A stretch of DNA of 52,905 nucleotides from Alteromonadaceae bacterium (GCA_015487235.1 WFQC01000171.1:1-52905), one strand, 5' to 3'. Shown: positions 29,227 to 39,023, numbered from the stretch's first letter. Made by a program: numbers and translations. Notes: a model not told the origin generated them from the letters alone.

Positions 29227-29251
29227 AATGGGGGCTTAGCCTCCATTTTTT
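29227..29251 (+). terminator. Intrinsic terminator after infB
   Basis: AATGGGGG-CTTAG-CCTCCATT stem (one G-U pair) followed by a T-run. It lies between infB and rbfA and probably reduces downstream expression rather than ending the operon. Confidence 0.75.
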
Positions 29252-29294
29252 GCTATAAAAAACTATATATATTATGGTTTTGTTAGGAGTTTTT

Positions 29295-29708
29295 ATGGCT
29301 AGAGAATATGCCCGTACTGATCGTGTTGGTCAGCAAATTCAAAAAGAAATCGCTTTAATTTTAATGCGAGAAGTAAAAGATCCGCGGTTAAGTATGACTA
29401 CGGTTTCTGATGTGGAAGTTACCCGAGATCTTGCCTATGCCAAAGTTTTCGTGACCTTTTTAACTAATGATGACAATGAAATAAAAGAGTCAATTACCGT
29501 ATTAAATGAAGCGGCAGGCTTTATTAGAAGCTTACTTGCTAAGCAATTAAGAGCACGCATTATGCCGCAATTACGCTTTGTTTATGACAAATCGATGGCT
29601 GAAGGTGTACGCATGGCGGCACTGGTTGATCAAGCGGTTGCAAGTGATAAACATTTAGAAGATGAAGGTAACTTGTCTAACGAAGTAAATAACGAGGAAA
29701 ATGAGTAA
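29295..29708 (+). CDS. rbfA: 30S ribosome-binding factor RbfA
   Basis: A cold-shock-linked 16S rRNA maturation factor of 137 residues with a KH-type fold. The start at 29295 ([19 protein letters not shown]) matches the family and has TAGGAG at correct spacing; an upstream in-frame ATG at 29274 would precede that ribosome site and is rejected. Family core: [33 protein letters not shown]. Its stop codon abuts the truB start codon. Confidence 0.96.
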   Translation: MAREYARTDRVGQQIQKEIALILMREVKDPRLSMTTVSDVEVTRDLAYAKVFVTFLTNDDNEIKESITVLNEAAGFIRSLLAKQLRARIMPQLRFVYDKSMAEGVRMAALVDQAVASDKHLEDEGNLSNEVNNEENE

Positions 29709-30662
29709 ATGGCAAAGCGTAGAAAAGGACGCCCTGTCAATGGTGTTTTGTTGCTTGATAAACCTTACGAAATGTCATCAAATCATGCCTTACAAGCGGT
29801 TAAACGCATCTATTTTGCACAAAAAGCGGGTCATACAGGCGCTTTAGATCCGTTGGCAACGGGTATGTTGCCTATCTGTTTAGGTGAAGGTACAAAATTT
29901 TCTCAATTTTTACTCGATACAGATAAAACTTATCAAGTAACAGCCAAATTAGGTATTCGTACTACCACCAGTGATGCTGATGGTGACGTGGTTGCTAAAA
30001 AGCCTGTGCAAGTGAGTGCAGAGCAGTTAGCAACAGCACTTGAGCATTTTCGCGGCACAACTGAGCAAGTACCTTCAATGTATTCTGCATTAAAATATCA
30101 GGGAAAACCATTATATAAATACGCTCGAGAAGGGATAGAAGTGCCTAGAGAAGCGCGTAATATTACTGTTTTTCGCCTTGAGTTATTACGCTTTGAACAT
30201 GATGAAATTGAACTTGAAATTCATGTTTCAAAAGGCACTTATATTCGTACTATTATAGATGATTTAGGTGAGTTATTAGGCTGTGGCGCTCATGTCGCTC
30301 AATTAAGAAGGCTTGCCGTAGGTAGCTACCCAGTTGATGCAATGGTTACTTTAGCGCAGCTTGAAGCTTTACTTGAACAAGCTAACCAAGCGCAAGTGTC
30401 GCCCTCAAGTTTACTTGACCCATTACTTTTACCGATGGAAACAGCAGTAGTGGGGCTTGAAAAAGTTTATGTAGATGATATGTCAGCTAACTTTTTACGT
30501 CATGGTAACCCAGTACAAGTCAGTAATGCGCCTATTGATGGTCTAGTGCAAGTGTTTATTGGCGATAAAAATCATTGTGATGCAGCTGAGTTTATTGGTG
30601 TTGGACAAATTAATGATGATGGTTTAGTGGCACCTAAGCGTATTGTTGTTGCAGAAACATAA
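29709..30662 (+). CDS. truB: tRNA pseudouridine(55) synthase
   Basis: Makes pseudouridine 55 in the T-loop of tRNAs, 317 residues (E. coli 314). The catalytic Asp47 is in [20 protein letters not shown], and the second family motif is in [22 protein letters not shown]. The C-terminal PUA-like part ends [12 protein letters not shown]. It begins at the base after the rbfA stop (GAGTAAATG), so it is coupled to rbfA. Confidence 0.97.
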   Translation: MAKRRKGRPVNGVLLLDKPYEMSSNHALQAVKRIYFAQKAGHTGALDPLATGMLPICLGEGTKFSQFLLDTDKTYQVTAKLGIRTTTSDADGDVVAKKPVQVSAEQLATALEHFRGTTEQVPSMYSALKYQGKPLYKYAREGIEVPREARNITVFRLELLRFEHDEIELEIHVSKGTYIRTIIDDLGELLGCGAHVAQLRRLAVGSYPVDAMVTLAQLEALLEQANQAQVSPSSLLDPLLLPMETAVVGLEKVYVDDMSANFLRHGNPVQVSNAPIDGLVQVFIGDKNHCDAAEFIGVGQINDDGLVAPKRIVVAET

Positions 30663-30805
30663 CTTTCAGTTGCATTTCTCTTACGTACTGATAGAATACG
30701 CGCTCTTTCGTCACCTTCGCTGAATTAGTGTTTGGCTAGGTGAGGTTTAAAAAGTTTATTTATGAAACTAAATAGACAAAATTTAATACACTAAGGTAAA
30801 TAAAA

Positions 30806-31075
30806 ATGGCTTTAAATGCAGAACAAAAAGCAGCATTAGTTGCTGAATACGCACAATCAGAAGGTGATACAGGTTCACCAGAAGTACAAGTTGCATTATT
30901 AACAACGCAAATTAACCACCTTCAAGGTCACTTCAAAGAGCATATCCATGATCATCATTCACGTCGTGGTTTATTACGCATGGTTAGTCAACGTCGTAAA
31001 TTACTTGACTACCTTAAGCGCAAAGATGTTGAGCGTTACAAGTCGTTAATTACTAAATTAGGCTTACGTCGTTAA
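30806..31075 (+). CDS. rpsO: 30S ribosomal protein S15
   Basis: Primary 16S rRNA-binding protein of 89 residues, identical in length to E. coli S15. Family stretch: [19 protein letters not shown]... [35 protein letters not shown] precedes the ATG. The 143-bp leader may contain the autoregulatory fold known for rpsO, but I did not verify a pseudoknot. Confidence 0.98.
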   Translation: MALNAEQKAALVAEYAQSEGDTGSPEVQVALLTTQINHLQGHFKEHIHDHHSRRGLLRMVSQRRKLLDYLKRKDVERYKSLITKLGLRR

Positions 31076-31101
31076 TTTATAGACAATGCATTGAACTAAA
31101 G

Positions 31102-31121
31102 GGAGCTTCGGCTCCTTTTTT
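31102..31121 (+). terminator. Intrinsic terminator after rpsO
   Basis: GGAGC-TTCG-GCTCC stem with a stable TTCG tetraloop followed by six T. Confidence 0.9.
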
Positions 31122-31167
31122 GTTGGCAAAAAATTACTTTCACGCTAGTAAATGTCTTTAAGGCTAG

Positions 31168-31173
31168 TATAAT
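31168..31173 (+). promoter_or_regulatory. -10 element of a likely pnp promoter
   Basis: TATAAT stands between the rpsO terminator and the pnp leader hairpin. No good -35 is seen at 17 bp, so strength is uncertain. Confidence 0.4.
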
Positions 31174-31197
31174 GTGCGTGCTTAAAATTTATTAATC

Positions 31198-31268
31198 GCC
31201 AAACTGTATAATTATTTGCTTACTTTTGCTAATAAGCACTGAGTAAATAAATAATTGTACAGATTGGC
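31198..31268 (+). promoter_or_regulatory. pnp leader long stem-loop (probable RNase III target)
   Basis: Arms 31198-31223 and 31243-31268 pair over 26 positions with only two mismatches and two G-U pairs, around a 19-nt loop. The 3' arm ends 29 nt before the pnp GTG. In E. coli, RNase III cuts such a pnp leader stem and PNPase then removes the duplex, limiting its own synthesis. Same place and same shape here suggest the same autoregulation. Confidence 0.75.
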
Positions 31269-31297
31269 AGAACATCCTAAAAAATAAGGAATAAAAA

Positions 31298-33409
31298 GTG
31301 ACTCCAATTACAAAAACATTTGAGTTTGGTCAACACAAAGTAACATTAGAAACGGGCGTAATCGCTCGCCAAGCAACTGCCGCAGTTATGGCAAGTATGG
31401 ATGATACTTGCGTATTAGTTACCGTTGTTGGTAAAAAAGAAGCGGTAGCGGGGCAAGACTTTTTCCCGTTAACTGTAAATTATCAAGAAAGAACCTATGC
31501 TGCGGGTAAAATACCAGGCAGTTTTTTCAAGCGTGAAGGTCGTCCTAGTGAAGAAGAAACTCTTATTGCTCGCTTAATTGATCGCCCAATTCGCCCACTA
31601 TTTCCAGAAGGTTTTACTAACGAAGTACAAGTGATTATTACGGTTATTTCTGTTAACCCTGAAATTTCACCTGATATTATTTCATTAATCGGTACTTCAG
31701 CCGCGTTATCTATTTCAGGTATTCCATTTAATGGCCCTGTTGGAGCTGCGCGTGTTGGTTATACTGACGGAAAATATGTATTAAACCCATTACAATCAGA
31801 ATTAGAAAATAGTCAGTTAGATTTGGTTGTATCAGGTACTGAATCAGCGGTATTAATGGTTGAGTCAGAAGCTGATGTTCTTTCTGAAGAAGTGATGTTA
31901 GGTGCAGTTGTTTACGGTCATGAGCAAATGCAAGTTGCTGTAAATGCTATTAAAGAATTCAAAGCAGAAGTGAATACTCCTGCATGGGAATGGACAGCGC
32001 CAGAAGTAAACGCTACGTTAGCAGAAAAAATTGCTGAATTAGCTAGCGATAAATTAAATGACGCTTATCAAATTACCGAAAAAGCAGAGCGCTATGAGAA
32101 AATTGCTGAGATCAGAACAGCAGTACTTGAGCAATTATTAAGTGAAGATGAAGCGCTTGATGAACAAGAAGCTAAAAATATTTTCCATGACTTAGAGAAA
32201 AAAGTTGTTCGTGGTCGTATTACATCAGGCATGCCTCGTATTGATGGTCGTGATCCTGAAATGATCCGTGCGCTAGATGTCATGACAGGTGTTTTACCTA
32301 GAACGCATGGTAGTGCGGTATTTACACGCGGCGAAACACAAGCCTTAGTTATTGCCACATTAGGCACACAACGTGATGCCCAACGTCTTGACACTATCAT
32401 GGGTGAAAAAACAGATAATTTCATGTTGCACTATAACTTTCCTCCTTATTGTGTGGGTGAAACGGGGTTTGTTGGCTCTCCTAAGCGTCGTGAGATTGGT
32501 CATGGTCGTCTTGCTAAACGTGGTATTGCTGCGGTTATGCCAACAATGGAAGAATTTCCGTATTCAGTACGAGTTGTGTCTGAAATAACAGAATCAAATG
32601 GTTCTAGCTCTATGGCTTCTGTTTGTGGTACCTCATTAGCATTAATGGATGCAGGTGTACCAATTAAAGATTCTGTAGCGGGTATTGCTATGGGCTTAGT
32701 GAAAGAAGGTGATAGCTTTGTTGTACTTTCTGATATTTTAGGTGATGAAGATCACTTAGGAGATATGGATTTTAAAGTAGCAGGTACTAACAATGGTATT
32801 ACTGCGCTGCAAATGGATATCAAAATAGAAGGTATCACACAAGAGATCATGCAAATAGCGCTAAACCAAGCAAAAGCGGCTCGTGTGCATATCTTAGGTG
32901 TTATGGATGAAGCGATTAAAGGGCATCGTAATGATATTTCTGAATTTGCACCTCGCATTCACACCATGAAAGTGAGTCAAGATAAGATCCGTGACATTAT
33001 TGGTAAAGGCGGTGCAACGATTCGTCAGTTAACAGAAGAAACAGGTACTACTATCGAAATTGATGATGATGGTACTGTTAAAATTGCGGCTACTGATAAT
33101 GAGCAAGCCAAAGATGCTATTGCGCGTATTCAAGCGCTAACGGCTGAGATTGAAGTGGGTCAAATTTATACGGGTAAAGTTGTACGTATTGTTGATTTTG
33201 GTGCTTTTGTTAATGTATTACCGGGTAAAGATGGTTTAGTACATATTTCTCAAATATCTGAAGAGCGCATTAACAATGTCAGTGATGTACTTAAAGAAGG
33301 TCAAGAAGTTAAAGTAAAAGTACTTGAAGTTGACCGTCAAGGTCGTGTACGTTTAAGTATTAAAGAAGCACTCGAAAAATCAGCAGCCACTACGGAATCT
33401 GCTGAGTAA
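31298..33409 (+). CDS. pnp: Polyribonucleotide nucleotidyltransferase (PNPase)
   Basis: A phosphorolytic 3'-5' exoribonuclease of the RNA degradosome, 703 residues (E. coli 711). Two RNase PH domains (about 1-140 and 310-540) are joined by a helical domain, followed by KH (about 552-610, [20 protein letters not shown]) and S1 (about 620-690, [32 protein letters not shown]). The start codon is GTG at 31298, supported by AATAAGGAATAAAAA just upstream and the family N-terminus [20 protein letters not shown]. It is followed by an intrinsic terminator and nlpI, as in E. coli. Confidence 0.98.
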   Translation: MTPITKTFEFGQHKVTLETGVIARQATAAVMASMDDTCVLVTVVGKKEAVAGQDFFPLTVNYQERTYAAGKIPGSFFKREGRPSEEETLIARLIDRPIRPLFPEGFTNEVQVIITVISVNPEISPDIISLIGTSAALSISGIPFNGPVGAARVGYTDGKYVLNPLQSELENSQLDLVVSGTESAVLMVESEADVLSEEVMLGAVVYGHEQMQVAVNAIKEFKAEVNTPAWEWTAPEVNATLAEKIAELASDKLNDAYQITEKAERYEKIAEIRTAVLEQLLSEDEALDEQEAKNIFHDLEKKVVRGRITSGMPRIDGRDPEMIRALDVMTGVLPRTHGSAVFTRGETQALVIATLGTQRDAQRLDTIMGEKTDNFMLHYNFPPYCVGETGFVGSPKRREIGHGRLAKRGIAAVMPTMEEFPYSVRVVSEITESNGSSSMASVCGTSLALMDAGVPIKDSVAGIAMGLVKEGDSFVVLSDILGDEDHLGDMDFKVAGTNNGITALQMDIKIEGITQEIMQIALNQAKAARVHILGVMDEAIKGHRNDISEFAPRIHTMKVSQDKIRDIIGKGGATIRQLTEETGTTIEIDDDGTVKIAATDNEQAKDAIARIQALTAEIEVGQIYTGKVVRIVDFGAFVNVLPGKDGLVHISQISEERINNVSDVLKEGQEVKVKVLEVDRQGRVRLSIKEALEKSAATTESAE

Positions 33410-33434
33410 TATAACCTAAAGGTTATAATAAAAA

Positions 33435-33455
33435 GGGAGCTTTAGGCTCCCTTTT
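33435..33455 (+). terminator. Intrinsic terminator after pnp
   Basis: GGGAGC-TTTAG-GCTCCC stem followed by TTTT. Confidence 0.85.
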
Positions 33456-33486
33456 ATGTTTAAACTGTTTGCTAGGAAGGTATTTT

Positions 33487-34365
33487 TTGAAATTAATAAT
33501 GAAAGTTATCGCTATTTTATTGGTGTTATTAACACAGGCTTGTAGTAGTTTACCATCAACCTCTCATAAAAATATGGCAATGGAACAACTGATTATTGCA
33601 GAGCCATTGCCAACTAATTACAAAAGTGAATTGGCCATTGCTCGATTAACCGATATTATTCAACGAGCAGAATTAACCAATGAGCAGCGAGCAGAGTTAT
33701 ACTACGACCGTGGTGTGCGTTACGATAGTGTTGGCTTAACTAATTTAGCTCGGCTTGACTTTAATCGAGCTCTACGTTTAAAGCCTAATTTGTATGACGC
33801 CTATAATTTTTTAGGTATTCAATTTACGCAAATGCAAGAATATACCCAAGCTTATGATGCTTTTGATTCTGCTCTTGATTTAAATCCTGATCATAAATAT
33901 GCCTACTTTAATCGCGGTATAGCTTTGTATTATGGTGGTCGCCCGCAGTTAGCTATTGTTGATTTAAATGAATTTCATCAACAAAAAAGTACCGATCCTT
34001 ACCGTTTGTTATGGCTGTATTTAGCCGAAATTGAAGTTGACCCTGCTTTGGCAATAAAAAACCTACAAGAAAAAGCAAAGTATGTTGATGATAATGTATG
34101 GGCAAAAAGTTTAATTAAGCTCTATTTAAATGAAATCACTTTGGCTGAATTTACACAAGCATTACCTTATGGTTTAACGAGTCAACAAGCGTTAACAGAA
34201 CGTTTATGTGAAGCTTATTTTTATTTAGGCAAGTTAAGTCTACTTTATGGAGAAAAAAGTATTGCTGCAAATTATTTTAAACTTGCGTTGAGCACCAATG
34301 TGTATGAATTTGTTGAGCATAGGTATGCCCGTTTAGAGCTAGATAGGCTTAAAGATGGGGAATAA
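33487..34365 (+). CDS. nlpI: Outer-membrane lipoprotein NlpI
   Basis: A TPR lipoprotein of 292 residues (E. coli 294). A short signal peptide ends in the lipobox LTQAC (Cys at about 19), followed by Ser-Ser, which favours outer-membrane sorting. TPR units follow, including ELYYDRGVRYDSVGLTNLARLDFNRAL, YNFLGIQFTQMQEYTQAYDAFDSAL and YAYFNRGIALYYGGRPQLA. In E. coli NlpI is the adaptor that feeds the peptidoglycan hydrolase MepS to the protease Prc. The start is TTG at 33487 because AGGAAGG (33474-33480) is 6 nt upstream; an ATG at 33499 is the alternative and leaves an adequate signal peptide. The pnp-nlpI order is conserved. Confidence 0.93.
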   Translation: MKLIMKVIAILLVLLTQACSSLPSTSHKNMAMEQLIIAEPLPTNYKSELAIARLTDIIQRAELTNEQRAELYYDRGVRYDSVGLTNLARLDFNRALRLKPNLYDAYNFLGIQFTQMQEYTQAYDAFDSALDLNPDHKYAYFNRGIALYYGGRPQLAIVDLNEFHQQKSTDPYRLLWLYLAEIEVDPALAIKNLQEKAKYVDDNVWAKSLIKLYLNEITLAEFTQALPYGLTSQQALTERLCEAYFYLGKLSLLYGEKSIAANYFKLALSTNVYEFVEHRYARLELDRLKDGE

Positions 34366-34379
34366 GCATAAGTGCATTT

Positions 34380-35834
34380 ATGGCATTGAAACAAGTTAAT
34401 TATAAGTATTTATTGGTAATGAGTTTGATGTTTATTTTATCATCAAGCTCATTTTCTTTATTAAATTACTTAAATCAGCAACTACTTAGTCATAACTATA
34501 GCAAAGCACAATTATCGAGTGCTTTAGCAAAAAACTCCATTATAGCACTTACTATAAAGCAAAAATCAGCACAAAAGGGAAGTGCTAATTGGCTAAATTA
34601 CACTATTGAATTAGCTAAAAAGCAGCCAGAATATGCTTTTTTATTAGCACAGTTTTATCAAAAAAAATATCAGCAAACTTACGAACCGCAGTTAATAAAT
34701 AAAATAATATTTTGGTACCAGCAAGCCATAAAACTTGGCTCTACTCACGCATTAACCGCGCTAGCTAATTGGTATTATATACAAGAACAATTAACCCAAG
34801 CTGAAAATTTACTCTCACCCATTAATCATTACTCATTAGAACAAGCGATTCTGTATATTAAAGTACTTGTAGATCAAGGTAAATGGCAGCAGAGTCTAGC
34901 TTTAATCAAGCGTACATCACTTAATTTATCCCAAAGTGAATCAGGTCGTTTACTTTTAGCACAACTTAATCGTTATCAAATTATGCCTTCTGATCGTGAA
35001 CAACAGGCAATAGTAACGCCAAAATGTGAAAATACTATTCAATTTTTTGCAACACGATTAGCAGATCTGGCTAAAACAGAACAACTTATTGCTCAATTTC
35101 AACAACACCCCTTAGCTGGTTTTGTGTGCTTTTCACCCGTACGTTACATTGCAAAAACTGAACTTGATTGTAAGGCTAAAACTGGTGAAGCGATTCGTTG
35201 TAATGAGGCAACGTGGTTAACAAAAGCTAATAGTATCCACAGTAAATATTTAGGGCTACTTTTACCTCAAGGGGGGGCTAATGTTCATTTAGGCATGATT
35301 TATTTAGATAGCAAAGACAATGTAGATGTGTTTGCCCATGAAATTTCTCACTTGCTTGGCTTTATTGATGAATACCCATTAGCCTCTCATCATCAACTGT
35401 GTCAACAAAGACAAACTAATCCCTTTTCTTATAATATTGTTACACTGGAGCGAATATACCAAGGAGATCGTGCTAAAATTCGTCAACAGCTTTTAGCGCG
35501 AATACCTTGGGCTGATCAAATTAAGCATGATACTCCTATATTACAAGCAAACGCTAATTCACCAGCCAACACCTGGCTGTTAGGTACGCCAGCGCGTTAC
35601 CATAAGCATGTAGGAGTTTTTCCTGCAGAGACTTGTGCTAAAGGGGGGGTTTTTGCTTTTAAGCCCCTTGCTTATGCGACACAACTACGCTATAACGAAA
35701 ATCCTTTTCCGCCAGTTTATATTCAATTATTAAATAAAAACAACCACTTTTTTATGCCAAGCTTTCGCTATAACTTAACACTGGCTTTAGCCAAGCAGCA
35801 AACCGAACATGCTTCTCTATTAGGAGAAAAATAA
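34380..35834 (+). CDS. Putative periplasmic Sel1-repeat zinc metalloprotease
   Basis: No named family is certain. The chain has 484 residues. An N-terminal hydrophobic segment (about 10-30) looks like a signal anchor. A helical Sel1/TPR-like region follows at about 75-180 (PEYAFLLAQFYQKK... IIFWYQQAIKLGSTHALTALANWYY). A C-terminal domain (about 210-470) carries the zinc site HEISHLLGFIDEY: His320, Glu321, His324, with Asp330 or Glu331 as possible third ligand. This fits the HExxHxxGxxD form of metzincins and also recalls the HExxH...DEY motif of M64 peptidases. Six Cys (216, 250, 264, 274, 341, 419) could form disulfides, consistent with the periplasm. It starts 14 bp after nlpI, so the two are likely co-transcribed. 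NlpI being a protease adaptor makes the pairing suggestive, but no substrate can be read. Confidence 0.7.
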   Translation: MALKQVNYKYLLVMSLMFILSSSSFSLLNYLNQQLLSHNYSKAQLSSALAKNSIIALTIKQKSAQKGSANWLNYTIELAKKQPEYAFLLAQFYQKKYQQTYEPQLINKIIFWYQQAIKLGSTHALTALANWYYIQEQLTQAENLLSPINHYSLEQAILYIKVLVDQGKWQQSLALIKRTSLNLSQSESGRLLLAQLNRYQIMPSDREQQAIVTPKCENTIQFFATRLADLAKTEQLIAQFQQHPLAGFVCFSPVRYIAKTELDCKAKTGEAIRCNEATWLTKANSIHSKYLGLLLPQGGANVHLGMIYLDSKDNVDVFAHEISHLLGFIDEYPLASHHQLCQQRQTNPFSYNIVTLERIYQGDRAKIRQQLLARIPWADQIKHDTPILQANANSPANTWLLGTPARYHKHVGVFPAETCAKGGVFAFKPLAYATQLRYNENPFPPVYIQLLNKNNHFFMPSFRYNLTLALAKQQTEHASLLGEK

Positions 35835-36498
35835 TAGCAATCCATCTAAGAAAGTGGTCGCTAGTGCTATGTTAAAGGCTTACCAGCTACGCTAAAATTC
35901 AGACATTATTACGCAAAGTGATAATCAATATTAATTCTTGTGGTTGAAGGTTACTTTTCAAATGATAAATCTTGCCAGTTAATATCTTGTATAGTAAAAA
36001 AACTCTCGTTATTTTGCTTTTGAACATTCGCTGTAGTTGTTTGCTCTTTAGTGAAAATAACTTGTGTAGTTGGCCAACAACTATAATTCATTAACTGCCT
36101 GTTTCTTCTTGCTTCACTTTTTATTTTTTGATCTTTGCTCTTATCTGTGTGCTGATTTTTATACCAAGAATAAAGAACCATACTACTTATTACCCTATTT
36201 TATTCCTTACCTTTAGTTATAGTCGATAAAGAACAATTAAGCGAAGAATAATCTGGGCTTATATTGATCTTTTACGATCGAGTTTTGTTCGAGATAAAAG
36301 CGTTTGTTGCTTATTTTTAGTTGCAATCGTCTTTTTATGTACGACCCTAATAAATAAAGCCCTTCCTCGTATAAACACTCAACAAGCAACAGCTTTTAGA
36401 TTACCGTACTTTTTTAAAAAAGCTATTGGTTAAGTTATTCATTACCTTGTATATGATATAATAAGGAACTTAACAGCTCTAAAATAACTATATTATTG
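35835..36498. other. 664-bp gap with at most one small gene
   Basis: The stretch between the metalloprotease and csdA-csdE fusion genes is AT-rich. It contains one questionable 76-codon minus-strand frame (35951-36181), described separately, and a 14-bp perfect palindrome CTTTTTTAAAAAAG near 36409. I see no tRNA, clear terminator or mobile element. A promoter for the desulfurase gene is expected near its right end, but no convincing hexamer pair was found. Confidence 0.5.
35951..36181 (-). CDS. Possible small orphan protein, 76 residues
   Basis: Not recognised. The product would be hydrophilic, with a Lys/Arg/Gln-rich first half (KSKDQKIKSEARRNRQLM) and no signal peptide or motif. The start has no good ribosome site (GGGTAATAAGTAGT upstream). 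It fills part of an otherwise empty gap and does not overlap a real gene, which is the only argument for it. It may be spurious. Confidence 0.3.
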   Translation of the reverse strand: MVLYSWYKNQHTDKSKDQKIKSEARRNRQLMNYSCWPTTQVIFTKEQTTTANVQKQNNESFFTIQDINWQDLSFEK

Positions 36499-38178
36499 AT
36501 GAACGTATTTGACCCTTTCGCCTTTAGGCAATGTTTTCCTTTTTTTAATGATAATGAGGCGGGCTCTGCGGCCTCTATTTATTTTGACAGTGCGGCAACC
36601 ACGCAAAAACCACAAGTAGTTATCGATTGTTTAAATAATTTTTATCAGCAGCAAAATGCGAATGTGCATCGAGGCTCTTATCAATTAAGTGCTGCCGCTA
36701 CATCGCAATTCGAACAAGCAAGGGTTGTGTTACAAGCATTTATTAATGCGCCATCAATACAAGAAGTAATATGGACAAAAGGTACAACAGAGGCGATTAA
36801 CCTTGTTGCTACTAGTTGGGGGCTTAATAATTTAAAAAAAGGCGATGAAATATTACTGAGCTATGCAGAGCATCATGCTAACTTTGTACCTTGGCAAGTT
36901 GTTGCGCAAAAAACAGGGGCAACAATTAGTGTGTTACCACTGACTCGCACAGGTATTATTGATACAAGTAAGCTGAATTCATTAGTGAATGAGCGCACTC
37001 GTATTGTCTGTTGTAGTCATGTTTCAAATGTGATCGGAAAATTAAACCCTATTGAAAAAATTATTGCGCGAGCGAAACAAGTTGGCGCGTTAACGTTAAT
37101 TGATGGCGCACAGGCTATTGCTCATTATGCTATTGATGTACAAGCCTTTGATTGTGATTTTTATGTGTTTTCTGCTCATAAAGCTTATGGGCCAATGGGC
37201 GTTGGCGTGCTTTATGGACGAAAGTCGCTGTTAAATGCCATGTCTCCTTACCAACTTGGGGGAGAAATGATCAAAAAAGTGTCCTTAACTGAAACAACAT
37301 ATAATGATCTACCGTTCAAATTTGAAGCGGGTACGCCTAATGTGGCAGGTTGTATCGCTTTTGCCAAGGCAATTTATTTTCTTAAGCAATTTGATGAAAG
37401 CCTTAACGTTTATGAACAACAATTGGTGCAATATTGTTACCAAGCCTTAAAAACGATTCCACAGGTACGCTTTTTAGTTGAAGAATGTCCCGATATTGGT
37501 ATTTTTTCATTCACGGTTGCAGGGCATCATAATCAGGATATTGCCAGTGGTCTCGACAGTTTTGGTATTGCGGTTCGTAATGGCCATCATTGTGCAATGC
37601 CCTTAATGGAATATTTAAAAGTAACAGGCTCTATACGTTTATCTTTGGCGCCATACAATACTCAGGCAGAAATTGACTTTTTTATTGATACTCTCAAAAA
37701 AATAATAACCAACTATCAGTTATCTACTGATAAAAGAGTGCTTATTACCGCCTCTGGTAATGAAAAGAGCATGACAATAAATAGTGATAATATACTGGCC
37801 TTATTTTCAAGCCTTAAAGGTTGGGATGCTCGGCATCGACAAATTATGCTCTTGAGTAAAAAACTTACTAAGCTTGCCCCAGAGCAACGTAGCCAAAAAA
37901 ACTTAATTACTGGTTGTGAAAGTAAAGCATGGCTTAATGTGAGCAAAACAGTTGAAAATACTTATATTTTTACTGCAGATAGCGAAGCTAAAATTATTAA
38001 AGGTTTATTAGTTATCGTGTTAGCCGCTTTTAATGATAAAACAGCCGAGCAGATTTTAGCTTTTAATATTGAAGACTATTTTAAAAAGCTAGGTTTATTA
38101 TCGCATTTAAGCCCTTCAAGAAGTAACGGGCTTAATGCTATCGTGAAAAAAATAAAATCAACCGTGAAAGAACTATAG
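36499..38178 (+). CDS. csdA-csdE: Fused cysteine desulfurase CsdA - sulfur acceptor CsdE
   Basis: A natural fusion of 559 residues. Residues 1-405 are a SufS/CsdA-type class V cysteine desulfurase: PLP lysine Lys228 in SAHKAYGPMG, persulfide-forming Cys365 in RNGHHCAMPLM. Residues about 425-559 are a SufE/CsdE domain: acceptor Cys473 in TGCESKAWL, then ADSEAKIIKGLLVI and LSPSRSNGLNAIV. In E. coli csdA and csdE are adjacent separate genes next to tcdA, and sulfur passes CsdA to CsdE to TcdA. Here tcdA is the convergent neighbour, its stop 3 bp away, so the pathway link holds. The ATG at 36499 follows an in-frame TTG; the ribosome site is weak. Confidence 0.9.
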   Translation: MNVFDPFAFRQCFPFFNDNEAGSAASIYFDSAATTQKPQVVIDCLNNFYQQQNANVHRGSYQLSAAATSQFEQARVVLQAFINAPSIQEVIWTKGTTEAINLVATSWGLNNLKKGDEILLSYAEHHANFVPWQVVAQKTGATISVLPLTRTGIIDTSKLNSLVNERTRIVCCSHVSNVIGKLNPIEKIIARAKQVGALTLIDGAQAIAHYAIDVQAFDCDFYVFSAHKAYGPMGVGVLYGRKSLLNAMSPYQLGGEMIKKVSLTETTYNDLPFKFEAGTPNVAGCIAFAKAIYFLKQFDESLNVYEQQLVQYCYQALKTIPQVRFLVEECPDIGIFSFTVAGHHNQDIASGLDSFGIAVRNGHHCAMPLMEYLKVTGSIRLSLAPYNTQAEIDFFIDTLKKIITNYQLSTDKRVLITASGNEKSMTINSDNILALFSSLKGWDARHRQIMLLSKKLTKLAPEQRSQKNLITGCESKAWLNVSKTVENTYIFTADSEAKIIKGLLVIVLAAFNDKTAEQILAFNIEDYFKKLGLLSHLSPSRSNGLNAIVKKIKSTVKEL

Positions 38179-38181
38179 TGA

Positions 38182-38982
38182 CTAACTAAGCTTTTTTTTA
38201 AGGTATTTTTTAATACTGTGTGAGACGGCAAAAAAAGCAAAGCAGGCCGTTACATGCGTGGTAGCGCCAAAACCACCGCTACAATCTAGGCGCATAGCGC
38301 CATCATTTTGTTGTTTTGCATGGCAAACACTCCCGTCACTTGTAGGGTAAGTAAGTTGTTCTGTTGAGAATACTGCATCAATCGAAAATTTACGTTTACT
38401 GGCCTTTTTAATATCAGCTCGTGGAAAATTATATTCTCTGCGTAAAAGGTTTTTTACTTTAGCAAGTAGTGGATCTTGATAAGTTTTACTTAGATCACAA
38501 AGAGTTATTTGAGTTGGATCAGTTTGTCCACCAGCGCCACCAATCGTGATTATTGAACGTTTATTACGTTTACAAAAAGCAATTAATGCTGCTTTTATAT
38601 TAACAGAATCGATGGCATCAATAATGTAATCAAAAGGTACAGAAAGCAGTTCATTAAGATTATCTAAGGTCACAAAGTCTTCAATACAGTGTACTTGGCA
38701 TGCGGGGTTAATGTCTTGAATGCGTGCAGCCATTACTTCTACTTTAGATTGACCTATTGTTGAGGTTAACGCATGAATTTGGCGGTTAATATTGGTTATA
38801 CAGATATCGTCAAGATCAATTAAAGTAATATTACCCACGCCATTGCGTGCAAGTGCTTCTGCAACCCAAGAGCCAACACCGCCAATACCAATAACGCAAA
38901 AATGGGCTTTTTGTAACATCAAAAGGCCTTGCTCGCCATATAAACGAGCAATACCACCGAATCTAAGTTGATGATCAGACAT
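38182..38982 (-). CDS. tcdA: tRNA threonylcarbamoyladenosine dehydratase (TcdA/CsdL)
   Basis: A ThiF/E1-like enzyme of 266 residues that, using ATP, cyclises t6A at position 37 of ANN-decoding tRNAs to ct6A. The nucleotide-binding motif GIGGVGSWVAEALARNGVG (about 31-49) and LIDLDDICITNINRQ are followed by the family C-terminus. In E. coli it works with the CsdA-CsdE sulfur relay, whose fused version is encoded convergently 3 bp away. Upstream on the same strand is gltA, separated by a terminator. Confidence 0.94.
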   Translation of the reverse strand: MSDHQLRFGGIARLYGEQGLLMLQKAHFCVIGIGGVGSWVAEALARNGVGNITLIDLDDICITNINRQIHALTSTIGQSKVEVMAARIQDINPACQVHCIEDFVTLDNLNELLSVPFDYIIDAIDSVNIKAALIAFCKRNKRSIITIGGAGGQTDPTQITLCDLSKTYQDPLLAKVKNLLRREYNFPRADIKKASKRKFSIDAVFSTEQLTYPTSDGSVCHAKQQNDGAMRLDCSGGFGATTHVTACFAFFAVSHSIKKYLKKKLS

Positions 38983-39023
38983 AAAATAATGAGTATATAA
39001 AAATAAATTGGGGGAATTATAAT

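Noticed and set aside
29274..29294. Earlier ATG start for rbfA
   Set aside because: The ribosome site TAGGAG lies after this ATG, and the extra residues are not part of the RbfA family N-terminus.
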